A stretch of 64,000 bases of DNA. Source: an uncultured Pseudomonadota bacterium (GTDB lineage: Bacteria; Pseudomonadota; Gammaproteobacteria; Burkholderiales; JALYOK01). The stretch lies in assembly GCA_902826775.1 (NCBI GenBank), contig CADEHE010000007.1, positions 62,001-126,000 on the forward strand, read 5' to 3'. Positions 27,266-35,711 of this stretch are shown one piece after another (position 1 is the first letter of the stretch; each line of letters starts with the position of its first letter). Both the position numbers and the translations under genes were made by a program. The notes under the pieces were generated by a model, which saw only the letters and a program-made list of their open reading frames with translations, made no database searches and had not been told where the DNA came from.

Positions 27266-27757
27266 CTAACGTTTCACTATGACCTTGCCGACCATCCCCG
27301 CCTCATAATGTCCAGGTTGAAGGCAAGCAAAGTCAAAGCGGCCCGCGCGCGTGAATCGCCACACCAGTTCGCCGCTTTTCCCCGGCTCCACGCTGATCAT
27401 GTTCGGATCTGCGTGCTCCATCTCAGGAAACTTACGCATGAGCTCGGCATGCTCCTTGAGTTCCTTCGCCGTGCCCAGCACCAATTCGTGCTTCAGCACA
27501 CCGGCGTTGCGCACCGCGAAGCGGATCGTCTCACCGCGTTTGACTCTCACGTTGGCGGGGGTGTAGCGCATGGCGTCGCTCATTTGCACGGCGATCGTGC
27601 GAGTTACCTGCGTGGGATCGCCCGGTTCACCCAAATCGACAGCGTGTGCGTCCGCGCCCGATTGGCCTTTGGTTCCGTGATTGTCGTCGCCGAGTGCCCA
27701 TGCGCTGCCGCCCAGCACAAGTATCGAGAGAAGACATTTAACTACGACTCGTTTCAT
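27266..27757 (-). CDS. periplasmic cupredoxin (plastocyanin-like)
   Basis: A 163-aa exported blue-copper-type protein. It has a signal peptide (MKRVVVKCLLSILVLGGSAW), then YTPANVRVKRGETIRFAVRN, the first ligand His in VLKHELVLG, and the type-1 site CLQPGHYEAGM giving Cys, His and Met. It probably binds copper or shuttles electrons for the multicopper oxidase encoded two genes upstream. An open frame to 28267 is a shadow over the oxidase. ATG at 27757, preceded by the stop of the 49-aa gene. Confidence 0.92.
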   Translation of the reverse strand: MKRVVVKCLLSILVLGGSAWALGDDNHGTKGQSGADAHAVDLGEPGDPTQVTRTIAVQMSDAMRYTPANVRVKRGETIRFAVRNAGVLKHELVLGTAKELKEHAELMRKFPEMEHADPNMISVEPGKSGELVWRFTRAGRFDFACLQPGHYEAGMVGKVIVKR

Positions 27758-27759
27758 GA

Positions 27760-27909
27760 CTACGTCCTTCTTTTCAAACCTACTGTGATCAGCCGGCCAC
27801 GCACTGGGTTTCGTTGTGCCGCCAAGCGCCACAACGCATGCGCCAGCGTCAATGCAGCAAGGGCGATCAGTGCCAGTGTGAGGATGAGTAACAGCGACCA
27901 AAACGGCAT
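27760..27909 (-). CDS. 49-aa single-span membrane protein
   Basis: A small frame between the oxidase and the cupredoxin, 2 nt before the latter: MPFWSLLLILTLALIALAAL then TLAHALWRLAAQRN and a basic tail. One transmembrane helix, no known domain. The tight packing (12 nt after the oxidase stop, 2 nt before the cupredoxin ATG) and the intact frame support translation. Possibly a membrane adaptor for the copper oxidase pair; this is inference. Confidence 0.6.
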   Translation of the reverse strand: MPFWSLLLILTLALIALAALTLAHALWRLAAQRNPVRGRLITVGLKRRT

Positions 27910-27921
27910 GGATGAGGGTCC

Positions 27922-29202
27922 TTAAGCTGCCTCGTAAGCAACCGTTCCCCGCGGATGTTGGTACCAGCCGGGATCGTTGTAGTCGTTGCGCGCCAATCCC
28001 TCGCGCACCTTGACTACCGTAAACATGCCACCCATTTCGATTGGTCCAAAGGGTCCTTGCCCAGTCATCATTGGCAGGGTGTTGGCAGGCAACGGCATTT
28101 CCATCGCGCCCATATCGGCCATGCCCTTCTCGCCCATGGTCATGTACTCCGGTATCAGCTGATTGATTCTTGCGGCAACGCCGCGCTGCTCGACACCGAT
28201 CATCGTCGGCACTTGATGCCCCATCGGTCCCATGGTGTGATGAGACTTGTGGCAATGAAATGCCCAATCGCCAGGCTCGTCGGCGACAAATTCAAAAGCA
28301 CGCATGCCGCCCACCGGCACATCGATGGTCACCTCGGGCCATTGCGCGCTCGGCGGCACCCAGCCGCCGTCGGTGCAGGTCACACTGAAGTCGTAGCCAT
28401 GCAGATGAATCGGATGGCTGGTCATCGTCAGATTGCCCATGCGTATGCGCACACGGTCGCCTTTACCTATCACCAGCGGGTCGATGCCTGGAAACGCGCG
28501 GCTGTTCCAGGTCCAGAGATTGAACTCGGTCATGGTCGCGACTCTCGGCGTGTAACTACCCGGATCGATGTCGTAGGCGTTGATCAGAAACACGAAGTCG
28601 CGATCCACACCGTGCTGCGTTGGATCCCTCGGATGGACCACGATGAAGCCCATCATGCCCATTGCCATTTGCACCATCTCGTCGGCGTGCGGGTGGTATT
28701 TGAAGGTGCCGGACTTCTTCATCACAAATTCGTATACATAGGTCTTGCCCGACGGTATCTGCGGTTGATTGAGGCCGCCGACGCCGTCCATGCCGTTGGG
28801 CAGCAAGATGCCGTGCCAATGAATCGTCGTGTGCTCGGGCAGCTTGTTCGTGACGAAAATGCGCACCTTGTCGCCTTCGACGCACTCGATGGTGGGTCCG
28901 GGGCTCTGGCCGTTGTAGCCCCATAGATGGGCCTTCATGCCAGGCGCGATTTCGCGCACCACGGGTTCGGCGATCAAGTGAAATTCCTTCCACCCGTCCT
29001 TCATGCGCCAGGGCAGCGTCCAGCCATTGAGGGTCACCACAGGGTTATAGGGCCGGCCTTCGGTCGGTCGAAACGGCGGTTGTGTGGCGGCACTGCCTTG
29101 TATTGGGGCTTCCGGTAGGCTCGCCGCTTGTGCCCTGGAGACAAGCGCCGCGCCGAGCGCCGCGGCGGCAGAGTTCCGTAGGAAATCACGACGCGTGGTC
29201 AC
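27922..29202 (-). CDS. Tat-exported multicopper oxidase
   Basis: A 426-aa periplasmic oxidase, likely oxidising Cu(I) to less toxic Cu(II). Twin-arginine signal TTRRDFLRN. Copper motifs: HWHG (128-131), HPHAD (170-174), HPIHLHG (263-269) and HCHKSHHTMGPM (316-327), which supply the trinuclear centre and type-1 site. Met-rich stretches follow (MTMGEKGMADMGAMEMPLPA). It is shorter than typical CopA oxidases (about 600 aa) and resembles the compact type. The GTG start is 2 nt after the outer-membrane factor stop; the AAAGGGA ribosome site overlaps that gene. Confidence 0.93.
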   Translation of the reverse strand: MTTRRDFLRNSAAAALGAALVSRAQAASLPEAPIQGSAATQPPFRPTEGRPYNPVVTLNGWTLPWRMKDGWKEFHLIAEPVVREIAPGMKAHLWGYNGQSPGPTIECVEGDKVRIFVTNKLPEHTTIHWHGILLPNGMDGVGGLNQPQIPSGKTYVYEFVMKKSGTFKYHPHADEMVQMAMGMMGFIVVHPRDPTQHGVDRDFVFLINAYDIDPGSYTPRVATMTEFNLWTWNSRAFPGIDPLVIGKGDRVRIRMGNLTMTSHPIHLHGYDFSVTCTDGGWVPPSAQWPEVTIDVPVGGMRAFEFVADEPGDWAFHCHKSHHTMGPMGHQVPTMIGVEQRGVAARINQLIPEYMTMGEKGMADMGAMEMPLPANTLPMMTGQGPFGPIEMGGMFTVVKVREGLARNDYNDPGWYQHPRGTVAYEAA

Positions 29203-29204
29203 AA

Positions 29205-30668
29205 CTAGTTCCCTTTCTGGTGATCGGAATGCGGTTCGCTTGAATTGGTCGACTTGCCCGGTGCAGGCGCCTTGGCGCCTGCACCACCGTTGGCTGCCGC
29301 CATCGGCGGCAACTTCCCGCCTAGGGCGATCTGCAGTTCAGTTTCTGCCAACCAGTATGATTTGAGCGCCTCGATTGAGGTGTTGACCGCCGCGACCTGT
29401 TCCCGCGAGTCTGCAAGCAGCTCGAACACGCTGACGAGCATGCCGTTGTAGCGCAGCAGCAGTTCGTCGGAGATCTTCTTGCGCAGCGGCACGACTTCGT
29501 CACGATAGTGTTTAGCTAGGTCGTACGCGGTTAGATAGGACGAATACGATTCGCGTACTTCCGAGCGCGCGTTAACCGCGGTCGCCGCGAGTCGATTGAC
29601 CGACTGCATATACACACTTTCCGCTCGGGCAAGACGAGCGCCACCCCAATCAAACAACGGTACTTCAAGCGAGATCTCGTAGCCGCTTTTGATTTCACCG
29701 GGATCCCGAAGTTGCGTCGGCCCAAGTTCCAACACATTCACGAATCGCGTTGCTTTGGTCAGCCCCAGCGAACTTGCCAAACCTTGTGTCTGCAGCTTAG
29801 CCGCCTGCAAGTCCAGACGTTGAGCGATAGCAAACGCCTCCAATTCCTGAAGACTTGGGCGCGCTGCCGGCAGGTCGGGCAGAAGATCGGGCAATTTGAA
29901 TGCCGTATCCTTGCCAAACAAACCCATCAGCCGCGTTAGCTTTTCGCGCTCGACGATGGCGGTCTGCCGAGCGCGCGCCAGCTGTGCGGTGGCATCGGCG
30001 TAGAAGGCTTGCTCGCGTGCTTGGTCCAGTACGCTCCAGTTGCCTGCGCGCGCCAGCTCTTGGGCCAATTGCGCCCCCGCCTGTGCAGCGGTCTTCACTT
30101 GTTCCATGTAGTGCACGCTTTGCCCGGCGCCGACGGCCTCGTACCAGGCTTTGCGCGTCTCTGCTGCGACGCGCAGCACTTCATTGGCGACCAAGAGCTT
30201 GGTTTGCTCAAAACGGCGGGTCTCGATCTTGGTTGCCAAGGGGATAGTGAGCAACTGCAGGAAATCAAAGCCCAGCGTCTTGTCGATACTCAAGGCGCCG
30301 TCGCCGCGCGCATTCACATAGCCGAAGCGCGGATTACGCCAACGGCCAGCCTGTACCAAGTCAGCCTCCGCGATACCTAATTCACCATAGATCGCCTGCA
30401 AGCCGCGATTGTTGAGCAGCGCAATCTGCACCGCGTTGTCGACCGCTAGCGGCTCCTGCAGTCGCTGCGCTAGGGTGGCTTGAAGCCGGTCGCCGTCGGT
30501 GTTCGAACGCGTCTGCTGCACTTCCTTGTTCAAGCGCTCCTTGGCGAACGTTGCGACCGTTCCAAATCCACCGTCCTGCGTAAAGGTCGCGCACCCACCG
30601 AGCAACACCACGACCAGGGCTGCGGACGCGAACTTGCTGAATTGGATATAGCTACGTACGGGTTGCAT
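29205..30668 (-). CDS. cusC: CusC/CzcC-type outer-membrane efflux lipoprotein
   Basis: A 487-aa TolC-superfamily channel. The lipobox VVLLGGCATF is near residue 25, followed by long periplasmic helices and two repeated halves (DNAVQIALLNNRGLQAIYGE, AIAQRLDLQAAKLQTQGLAS). The C-terminus is Ala/Pro/His-rich. It normally docks to CusB-CusA, but neither is encoded here; the downstream partner is a multicopper oxidase instead. It may work with pump parts encoded elsewhere or be a relic kept with the operon. Confidence 0.92.
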   Translation of the reverse strand: MQPVRSYIQFSKFASAALVVVLLGGCATFTQDGGFGTVATFAKERLNKEVQQTRSNTDGDRLQATLAQRLQEPLAVDNAVQIALLNNRGLQAIYGELGIAEADLVQAGRWRNPRFGYVNARGDGALSIDKTLGFDFLQLLTIPLATKIETRRFEQTKLLVANEVLRVAAETRKAWYEAVGAGQSVHYMEQVKTAAQAGAQLAQELARAGNWSVLDQAREQAFYADATAQLARARQTAIVEREKLTRLMGLFGKDTAFKLPDLLPDLPAARPSLQELEAFAIAQRLDLQAAKLQTQGLASSLGLTKATRFVNVLELGPTQLRDPGEIKSGYEISLEVPLFDWGGARLARAESVYMQSVNRLAATAVNARSEVRESYSSYLTAYDLAKHYRDEVVPLRKKISDELLLRYNGMLVSVFELLADSREQVAAVNTSIEALKSYWLAETELQIALGGKLPPMAAANGGAGAKAPAPGKSTNSSEPHSDHQKGN

Positions 30669-30686
30669 TTACTTGTACGTCGCTGC

Positions 30687-31313
30687 CTAACGATCGCGAC
30701 CGCGGCTCGACGCTGGCTCAAAACGCGAGATGACGTAACCGGATGCGGTTTTCTCAAGGAGAAACTTCACTTTGTCGCCCGGCTTCATTGCACCCGCGAG
30801 CCTTGCATCTTTCAAGCGAAAGTACATGGTCATTTGCGGCCATCCCAGCTCTTGTATCGGCTCATGCGTGATCTTCGCTCGCGCGTTGGTGCGATCGATT
30901 TCGCGAATTACCCCGATTGCCGTGACCGTTGCGGTCGGTGGCTGGCCGGCATCCTGCGCATCAGCGTTTACACTGGCCGACGATCGAGGCGGCGTGTCGA
31001 GCTTGGCAGACGCGGAGGTCGACTTCTCGCCGGCCGCGTGATGCACCCCGTGCTGAGATTGCGGCGGTGGCGTCGCTTCGGCGGCCGGCACTACGCCAGC
31101 GTCGTGGCGGGCGCCTGGTTTGTCGGCGACCGCAGCGTTGATCGCTTGCCAAGGCGCCGGCTTTTGTTCGCGGAAGCTTTGATAGTTCGCAAACGCCGAT
31201 GCGTCATCGATCTGTGCTACCGGCAGCAACGCATCGCTTGGATCCGCTCGCGGTTGCGCGAACCCAACGCTGGTTGACGCGGCCAATACCAGCAGAAGAT
31301 AAAGTCTACCCAT
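30687..31313 (-). CDS. extended CusF-domain copper-binding protein
   Basis: A 208-aa exported protein with a signal peptide (GRLYLLLVLAASTSVGFA), a long low-complexity Ala/Pro/His linker, and a C-terminal CusF domain (about 125-200): IGVIREIDRTNARAKITHEP then ELGWPQMTMYFRLKDA. All Cu(I) ligands (His, Met, Met) and the capping Trp are present. In many cus operons this domain is fused to CusB; the free, linker-bearing form suggests a CusB remnant or a stand-alone chaperone. First gene of the minus-strand copper operon, facing the cop box. Confidence 0.85.
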   Translation of the reverse strand: MGRLYLLLVLAASTSVGFAQPRADPSDALLPVAQIDDASAFANYQSFREQKPAPWQAINAAVADKPGARHDAGVVPAAEATPPPQSQHGVHHAAGEKSTSASAKLDTPPRSSASVNADAQDAGQPPTATVTAIGVIREIDRTNARAKITHEPIQELGWPQMTMYFRLKDARLAGAMKPGDKVKFLLEKTASGYVISRFEPASSRGRDR

Positions 31314-31430
31314 GCTCTCTCTTGCTTGTTCAAAACATATTGCACATATGCCTGGTACCTACCCGCACGAATACGCAGCGAGTAGCTATGCATAATAGGC
31401 AGCCGATATGGACAACGCGGTGACAGCCAG

Positions 31431-31446
31431 ATTACATTTCTGTAAT
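31431..31446. promoter_or_regulatory. perfect cop-box palindrome
   Basis: ATTACATTTCTGTAAT, a perfect ATTACA-N4-TGTAAT inverted repeat, flanked by G and C that extend the dyad (GATTACA/TGTAATC). It lies in the 198-nt gap between the divergent copper operon (start 31313) and the cusRS-like pair (start 31512). It is the expected binding site of CusR/CopR-type regulators. A GATAAT hexamer at 31473-31478 could be the -10 for the regulator gene. Confidence 0.85.
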
Positions 31447-31511
31447 CCGGTACCGCGTGTTGGCGCTGGGCAGATAATGAACAAGCACAGGCGTGGAAGA
31501 GTGGGCTCTCG

Positions 31512-32195
31512 ATGAGACTGTTGATTGTCGAAGATGAACGCAAAATGGCCGACTATTTGCGTCAAGGCCTTACTGAGAACGGTTTCGTCGTGGACGTGGC
31601 GCGCGACGGCATCGACGGCCAACACCTGGCGCTTACCGGCGAGTACGACTTGATTATCTTGGACGTCATGCTGCCCGGCCTCGACGGCTGGCAAGTCATG
31701 CAAGCCTTGCGTCAGGCCGGCAAAGTGATGCCGGTGCTGTTTTTGACGGCGCGCGACAAAGTCGAGGATCGAGTTAAAGGCTTGGAGCTCGGCGCCGACG
31801 ACTATCTAATCAAGCCTTTCGCTTTTTCCGAGTTGCTGGCGCGTGTGCGCAGCTTGCTGCGTCGCGGCAAGAATCGAGAGCCGGAGATGCTGCGCATCGC
31901 CGATCTGGAAGTGGACGTGTTCAAACGGCGCGCCAGCCGTGGGGGCGACCGCATTGACCTGACCGCCAAAGAGTTCGCGCTACTCATGCTGTTCATGCGC
32001 CGCCAAGGTGAGGTGCTTTCGCGCAGCCAGATCGCCTCGCAGGTTTGGGATATCAATTTCGACAGCGACTCCAACGTTGTAGACGTAGCAGTCAGGCGTC
32101 TGCGCAGCAAGATCGATGATAACTACGCACCAAAGTTGATCCATACCTTGCGCGGCATGGGTTACGTCCTGGAAGCGCGCGATTCCAACGCATGA
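31512..32195 (+). CDS. cusR: copper-responsive response regulator (CusR/CopR type)
   Basis: A 227-aa OmpR-family regulator: acidic pocket IVEDERK, phosphorylation Asp in [20 protein letters not shown], the TARD Thr, [20 protein letters not shown], and a winged helix ending [20 protein letters not shown] then [10 protein letters not shown]. This subtype (IRGMGYVLE ending) is typical of the heavy-metal regulators CusR, CopR and CzcR. It should bind the palindrome 66 nt upstream and drive both divergent units. The kinase gene overlaps its stop by ATGA. Confidence 0.93.
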   Translation: MRLLIVEDERKMADYLRQGLTENGFVVDVARDGIDGQHLALTGEYDLIILDVMLPGLDGWQVMQALRQAGKVMPVLFLTARDKVEDRVKGLELGADDYLIKPFAFSELLARVRSLLRRGKNREPEMLRIADLEVDVFKRRASRGGDRIDLTAKEFALLMLFMRRQGEVLSRSQIASQVWDINFDSDSNVVDVAVRRLRSKIDDNYAPKLIHTLRGMGYVLEARDSNA

Positions 32196-33583
32196 CGCGC
32201 CGTTCGATGACACTGCGCCTGAGCGTGTTTTTTGCGCTCATCTCGTCGCTCATCTTAATCGGCATTGCCTGGTATCTGTATGTGTCTTTGGTGGAGCACT
32301 TCAGGCAGCGCGATGTAGGCGAGTTGACCGGAAAGGTCGAATTGGTGCGCCATCTGTTGTCGGAACTCAAAAACGAGCACGCCATCCCCACCGATGTGCA
32401 CCGCTTTCGCGACGCCATGGTCGGTCACGACACGCTGCATCTTTGGCTCTTTAGTAAGGATGGCGAGACGATCTTCGGCACCTCTGAGTTTGACGTCCCG
32501 CCCGCTTTGATACCGCCGCCTACCGACGCGCTTGCCACGCCTAACTCTGCTCGGGATTGGTTTCCCGACTCTGCGCGCCACCTTCGAATCATGTCTGCCT
32601 GGGGTCAGGTGGGTTCGCAAAAGACACAACAGGTCCGTATTGTGTTGCTGTTGGACGCCTCCGAGCACCTTTCTCTGCTGACGCGCTACCAGAAGACCAT
32701 TCTGGCCGCATTAGCCGGTGGATTGGTCGCATCCATCCTGCTCGGTGCTTGGGTCACGCGACGCGAGTTGCGACCAGTTTCGATGATTGCCGAGGCGGCG
32801 AGCGCAATATCTGCCTCACACTTGAGCGAGCGGCTGAATGTATGCGATGTTCCGGACGAAGTGCGCCCGCTTGCGGATGCGTTTAACGCGATGCTGGTTC
32901 GCCTGGACGACTCCTTCACCCGGCTGTCGAGCTTCTCTTCCGATCTCGCGCACGAACTGCGCACGCCCATCAGCAATCTGGTCATGCACACCCAAGTAAC
33001 GCTATCGCGGGCGCGTAGCGCCGAGCAGTATCGTCAGGCGCTCGAGTCGAACTTGGAGGAATTCGACCGACTGACGCGCATGATTTCGGACATGCTGTTT
33101 CTTGCCAAGGCCGACCATGGCCAAAGCGCGCTGAAGCAGGAGAGTCTCGATCTGCGCCGCGAAGTCGAGAGCGTACTAGAGTTTTTCGAGCCGCTTGCCG
33201 AGGAGCGACAGGTCAAACTCCATGTGGCGGGCGATGCGCAAGTAACGGGCGATCGCCTCATGGTGCAACGAGCGATCGCCAATCTCGTGTCGAACGCGGT
33301 GCGCCACACCGAATCCGGGCGCACGGTGGACATCGAGATTGGGCCGACTTCAGCAACCGGCGTGCAGCTCAGCGTGAGCAATCCCGGCCCAGACATCGCG
33401 CCCGAGCATCTATCGCGACTTTTCGACCGTTTTTATCGTGTAGAGTTCGCGCGCGACAACTCGGCCGAAAGCTCCGGCTTAGGGCTGGCGATAGTCAAAT
33501 CCATCATGTCCTTGCACGGCGGCACTGTCAGCGCACAAAGCCGGGAAGGCATGACCCGGTTTGCTCTGTCATTTAGGCGCTAA
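32192..33583 (+). CDS. cusS: heavy-metal sensor histidine kinase (CusS type)
   Basis: A 463-aa inner-membrane kinase: transmembrane helix at about 12-34, a periplasmic sensor of about 130 aa, a second helix around 170-190, HAMP ([20 protein letters not shown]), the phosphoacceptor [20 protein letters not shown], and ATPase boxes [21 protein letters not shown] and [16 protein letters not shown]. The architecture matches CusS/CopS, which sense periplasmic copper or silver. A perfect 6-bp inverted repeat (TGCGCC/GGCGCA) just after the stop lacks a T-run. Confidence 0.92.
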   Translation: MTRRSMTLRLSVFFALISSLILIGIAWYLYVSLVEHFRQRDVGELTGKVELVRHLLSELKNEHAIPTDVHRFRDAMVGHDTLHLWLFSKDGETIFGTSEFDVPPALIPPPTDALATPNSARDWFPDSARHLRIMSAWGQVGSQKTQQVRIVLLLDASEHLSLLTRYQKTILAALAGGLVASILLGAWVTRRELRPVSMIAEAASAISASHLSERLNVCDVPDEVRPLADAFNAMLVRLDDSFTRLSSFSSDLAHELRTPISNLVMHTQVTLSRARSAEQYRQALESNLEEFDRLTRMISDMLFLAKADHGQSALKQESLDLRREVESVLEFFEPLAEERQVKLHVAGDAQVTGDRLMVQRAIANLVSNAVRHTESGRTVDIEIGPTSATGVQLSVSNPGPDIAPEHLSRLFDRFYRVEFARDNSAESSGLGLAIVKSIMSLHGGTVSAQSREGMTRFALSFRR

Positions 33584-33620
33584 CCGCTGCGCCGGAAGCG
33601 GCGCAATTGAGTGGCGCCGC

Positions 33621-33636
33621 ATGACACATTTGTAAT
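33621..33636. promoter_or_regulatory. cop-box-like palindrome (one mismatch)
   Basis: ATGACACATTTGTAAT; on the minus strand ATTACA-AATG-TGTCAT, one base off the perfect box at 31431. It lies 170 nt before the NPLxP-repeat gene; a TAGACT hexamer about 33 nt downstream could be its -10. This suggests the 33.8 kb gene belongs to the copper regulon. Confidence 0.6.
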
Positions 33637-33805
33637 GGATGCGTCATCTTCCTGTCCTTGCTGAGGCACTAGACTTTTCTCGTGACATCGGCAAAGACGA
33701 GTGTGACACCGGGCGTTGAGAGCTCGGATACGCACTTGCTATCCGATTAGTGCGCGGGCCGCTGTCCTGCAATGCGCACTCGGTTTGACCAAACAGGAGA
33801 ACAGC

Positions 33806-34102
33806 ATGAAACCCAAACTACTCATCGCCTTTGCGCTAATTGTCAGCGGCGTCGTGGCTTCCACCGCTTTTGCCGCGGAACAGCGCAATCCGCTACATCC
33901 GAGTTACTTCGTGAACAAGTCCCTCGTGAAAACACCCGCTCACGTGGATTCTGGACGCATTGCGCTGCCGAGTAACCCGCTAGATCCCGGTTATTACACT
34001 GCAAAAGGCTTTGGTACCGCATTCGTCGGCACTGCGGCGCGGCACAATTTTGCCCATGTCGACAATCGCAATCCGCTGCACCCCAAGTTTCGCCGCAACT
34101 AA
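33806..34102 (+). CDS. periplasmic NPLxPxY/F-repeat protein
   Basis: A 98-aa exported protein (signal to VVASTAFAA) made largely of three repeats: NPLHPSYF directly after cleavage, NPLDPGYY in the middle and NPLHPKF at the C-terminus. No other domain. The same motif is found three times in the EF-hand protein at 15974-16411, at the same relative positions (start, middle, end). The function is unknown. The start has CAGGAG upstream; a cop-box-like site precedes it, so copper induction is plausible. Confidence 0.7.
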   Translation: MKPKLLIAFALIVSGVVASTAFAAEQRNPLHPSYFVNKSLVKTPAHVDSGRIALPSNPLDPGYYTAKGFGTAFVGTAARHNFAHVDNRNPLHPKFRRN

Positions 34103-34162
34103 CGGGGGGGCAGACCATCGTGGACGCGTACGCGCCGGCGTGAGGCAACAGGCGCGCGCTGG

Positions 34163-34198
34163 GGCGCAGGCGCAGCACGCAAGCGGAGCACCTGCGCC
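34163..34198. other. 8-bp inverted repeat
   Basis: GGCGCAGG and CCTGCGCC face each other across a 20-nt loop in the 138-nt gap between the NPLxP gene and the DUF5676 gene. No T-run follows, so it is not a clear terminator; it may shield the upstream mRNA end. Confidence 0.4.
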
Positions 34199-34240
34199 TA
34201 GCTGGTTCGTGCGCCAACGCCCTGCCATAAAGGAATATCG

Positions 34241-34552
34241 ATGGACAAACTAAATCGCTGGAGCGTGAGCGTTGCACTCGCGATAACGATGTCGCTGGCA
34301 TATATGGCCTGCGCCGTAGCGGTAGACTTGTTTCCGGAGCCAAGCATCAATTTCTTCAACGCCTGGTTTCACGGCCTCGATATCTCGGTGCTAAGGGCTC
34401 ACAAGCCAAATACGATCGGGGTATTCATTTATGGCCTGATCGGCGTCGCCGCGATCGCATTCCTTGTGGGTTGGGTGTACGCGACGGTCTACAATCTTGT
34501 TGCAGCCGGCTTGTCTTTGCCTGAAGTACCGCCTAGTCGCTTGCCGCGTTAG
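34241..34552 (+). CDS. DUF5676-type small membrane protein
   Basis: A 103-aa inner-membrane protein with two transmembrane segments (SVSVALAITMSLAYMACAVA and FIYGLIGVAAIAFLVGWVYA) separated by a loop FFNAWFHGLDI; it ends AAGLSLPEVPPSRLPR. It matches the protein at 49259-49534 in plan. Family members lie in copper and stress clusters without known function. AAGGAA precedes the ATG. Confidence 0.65.
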   Translation: MDKLNRWSVSVALAITMSLAYMACAVAVDLFPEPSINFFNAWFHGLDISVLRAHKPNTIGVFIYGLIGVAAIAFLVGWVYATVYNLVAAGLSLPEVPPSRLPR

Positions 34553-34570
34553 TCGGACGTGGGCACAAAA

Positions 34571-35203
34571 ATGAGCGACGCCGCAAACAAGCAGCGAGCG
34601 ACAGTGGAGCGCAAACGAATGACGCGAGCAGGTAGCGCTGCTTGCCGCGCTCGGCGCAGAGTTCTTGTGACGGCGACTGCCACCGTGGGCGCAGTGGGAG
34701 CACTCGGTGCCGCCTACCCGTTCTTGGCCTCTATGATGCCGAGCGAACGCGCTCGAGCACTCGCTGCGCCGCTAGAAATAGACATCAGCGCGCTGCTGCC
34801 AGGACAGCTTATGTCCGTCGAGTGGCGCGGCAAACCCCTGTGGATCGTGTACCGAACGCAGCAGATGCTGAGCCTGCTGCAGCAACATACCGATAGATTG
34901 CGCGATCCCTCCTCCGCCGAGCAGCAGCAACCACGCTATTGCCGCAATTCAGTGCGCTCAATCAAACCCGAATACTTCATCGCGCTCGGCATCTGCACTC
35001 ATCTGGGGTGCGTGCCGACATATCTGCCTCCGGACACGGCGGGCGTGTGGCATGGGGGTTTCTACTGTCCCTGCCACGGTTCCCGGTTCGATTTGGCCGG
35101 GCGCGTTTTCAAAGGCGCGCCGGCACCGGTCAACCTGCAGGTGCCGCGCCACGGCTACCTCGCCGAGACGCACCTGCTTGTCGGTCAGGAGCAATACGCG
35201 TGA
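34571..35203 (+). CDS. Rieske iron-sulfur protein, orphan (PetA-like)
   Basis: A 210-aa protein with an N-terminal membrane anchor (about 31-55, Arg-rich before it, possible Tat-like anchor), then a Rieske fold with CTHLGC (142-147) and CPCHG (166-170), which together bind the 2Fe-2S cluster and carry the disulfide pair. This is the ubiquinol-cytochrome c reductase iron-sulfur subunit pattern, but no cytochrome b or c1 gene is nearby. It could be a second PetA for a variant bc1 or another quinol-linked redox step. A GTG at 34559 is an alternative start. Confidence 0.87.
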   Translation: MSDAANKQRATVERKRMTRAGSAACRARRRVLVTATATVGAVGALGAAYPFLASMMPSERARALAAPLEIDISALLPGQLMSVEWRGKPLWIVYRTQQMLSLLQQHTDRLRDPSSAEQQQPRYCRNSVRSIKPEYFIALGICTHLGCVPTYLPPDTAGVWHGGFYCPCHGSRFDLAGRVFKGAPAPVNLQVPRHGYLAETHLLVGQEQYA

Positions 35204-35397
35204 GGTGTCTCGTCTTGCGCGGCATCATTCGAGGGGTCTCCAACGCACCCCTAGCCAGTGAAGACGTGTAGATGATTACTCAAGGACTCGACAAACAATG
35301 GAGCGAAGTGTCCTGCAACCGGGCGCGGCGCAATCGAAGCTGGGCGCGACCTGACTGGGTCGCGAGCGCGGTTCCGGGCAGCAAGACGAGGCTCGTC

Positions 35398-35661
35398 ATG
35401 TGGGATGCCAAATGGTTTTTCCTCGGCATGCATTTTATCTGGTGGTTTGTCTGGATCGCACTCCTAGTGGCGTTCTTTTCACTCTTCGCGCCCGCGCGCC
35501 GGCTGCGGTTGAAACAAACGTTGTTAGAACGACTTCGGCGCCGCTATGCGGCGGGCCAGCTGACCACGCAGGAGTACGAACGCGTGGTCGCGGCGAAGTG
35601 CTGCGCTACTCGCAGTCGCAGCGAACCTCGTGAAGTGTTTGATCTGGATCAACATCTGTGA
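35398..35661 (+). CDS. SHOCT-domain small membrane protein
   Basis: An 87-aa paralogue of the proteins at 15304 and 49556: FFLGMHFIWWFVWIALLVAF transmembrane helix, then RRRYAAGQLTTQEYERV. The C-terminal tail (VAAKCCATRSRSEPREVFD) differs and looks read through, so the original stop may be lost. The open frame begins at 35272, but its first 42 residues lack family similarity. A perfect FNR-type box lies inside its last codons. Confidence 0.7.
   Translation: MWDAKWFFLGMHFIWWFVWIALLVAFFSLFAPARRLRLKQTLLERLRRRYAAGQLTTQEYERVVAAKCCATRSRSEPREVFDLDQHL
35639..35652. promoter_or_regulatory. perfect FNR/Anr-type palindrome
   Basis: TTGATCTGGATCAA, an exact TTGAT-N4-ATCAA dyad. It overlaps the 3' end of the SHOCT gene and lies 60 nt before the His-rich gene at 35712. 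CRP/FNR-family oxygen or nitric-oxide regulators (FNR, Anr, Dnr) bind this sequence. The paralogous gene at 14815 has a half-conserved site at the same distance. Confidence 0.75.
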
Positions 35662-35711
35662 AGCGCAAGAGTGGCATATTGATCACGCTGTTCTCACCTG
35701 AGTGAAGACTT

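Noticed and set aside
27266..28267. 333-codon minus frame as one large cupredoxin protein
   Set aside because: Its first half is out of frame over the multicopper oxidase and the 49-aa gene; the cupredoxin starts at its own signal peptide at 27757.
33588..33606. Hairpin just after the cusS stop (TGCGCC/GGCGCA) as a terminator
   Set aside because: The stem is only 6 bp and no T-run follows, so an intrinsic terminator is not supported.
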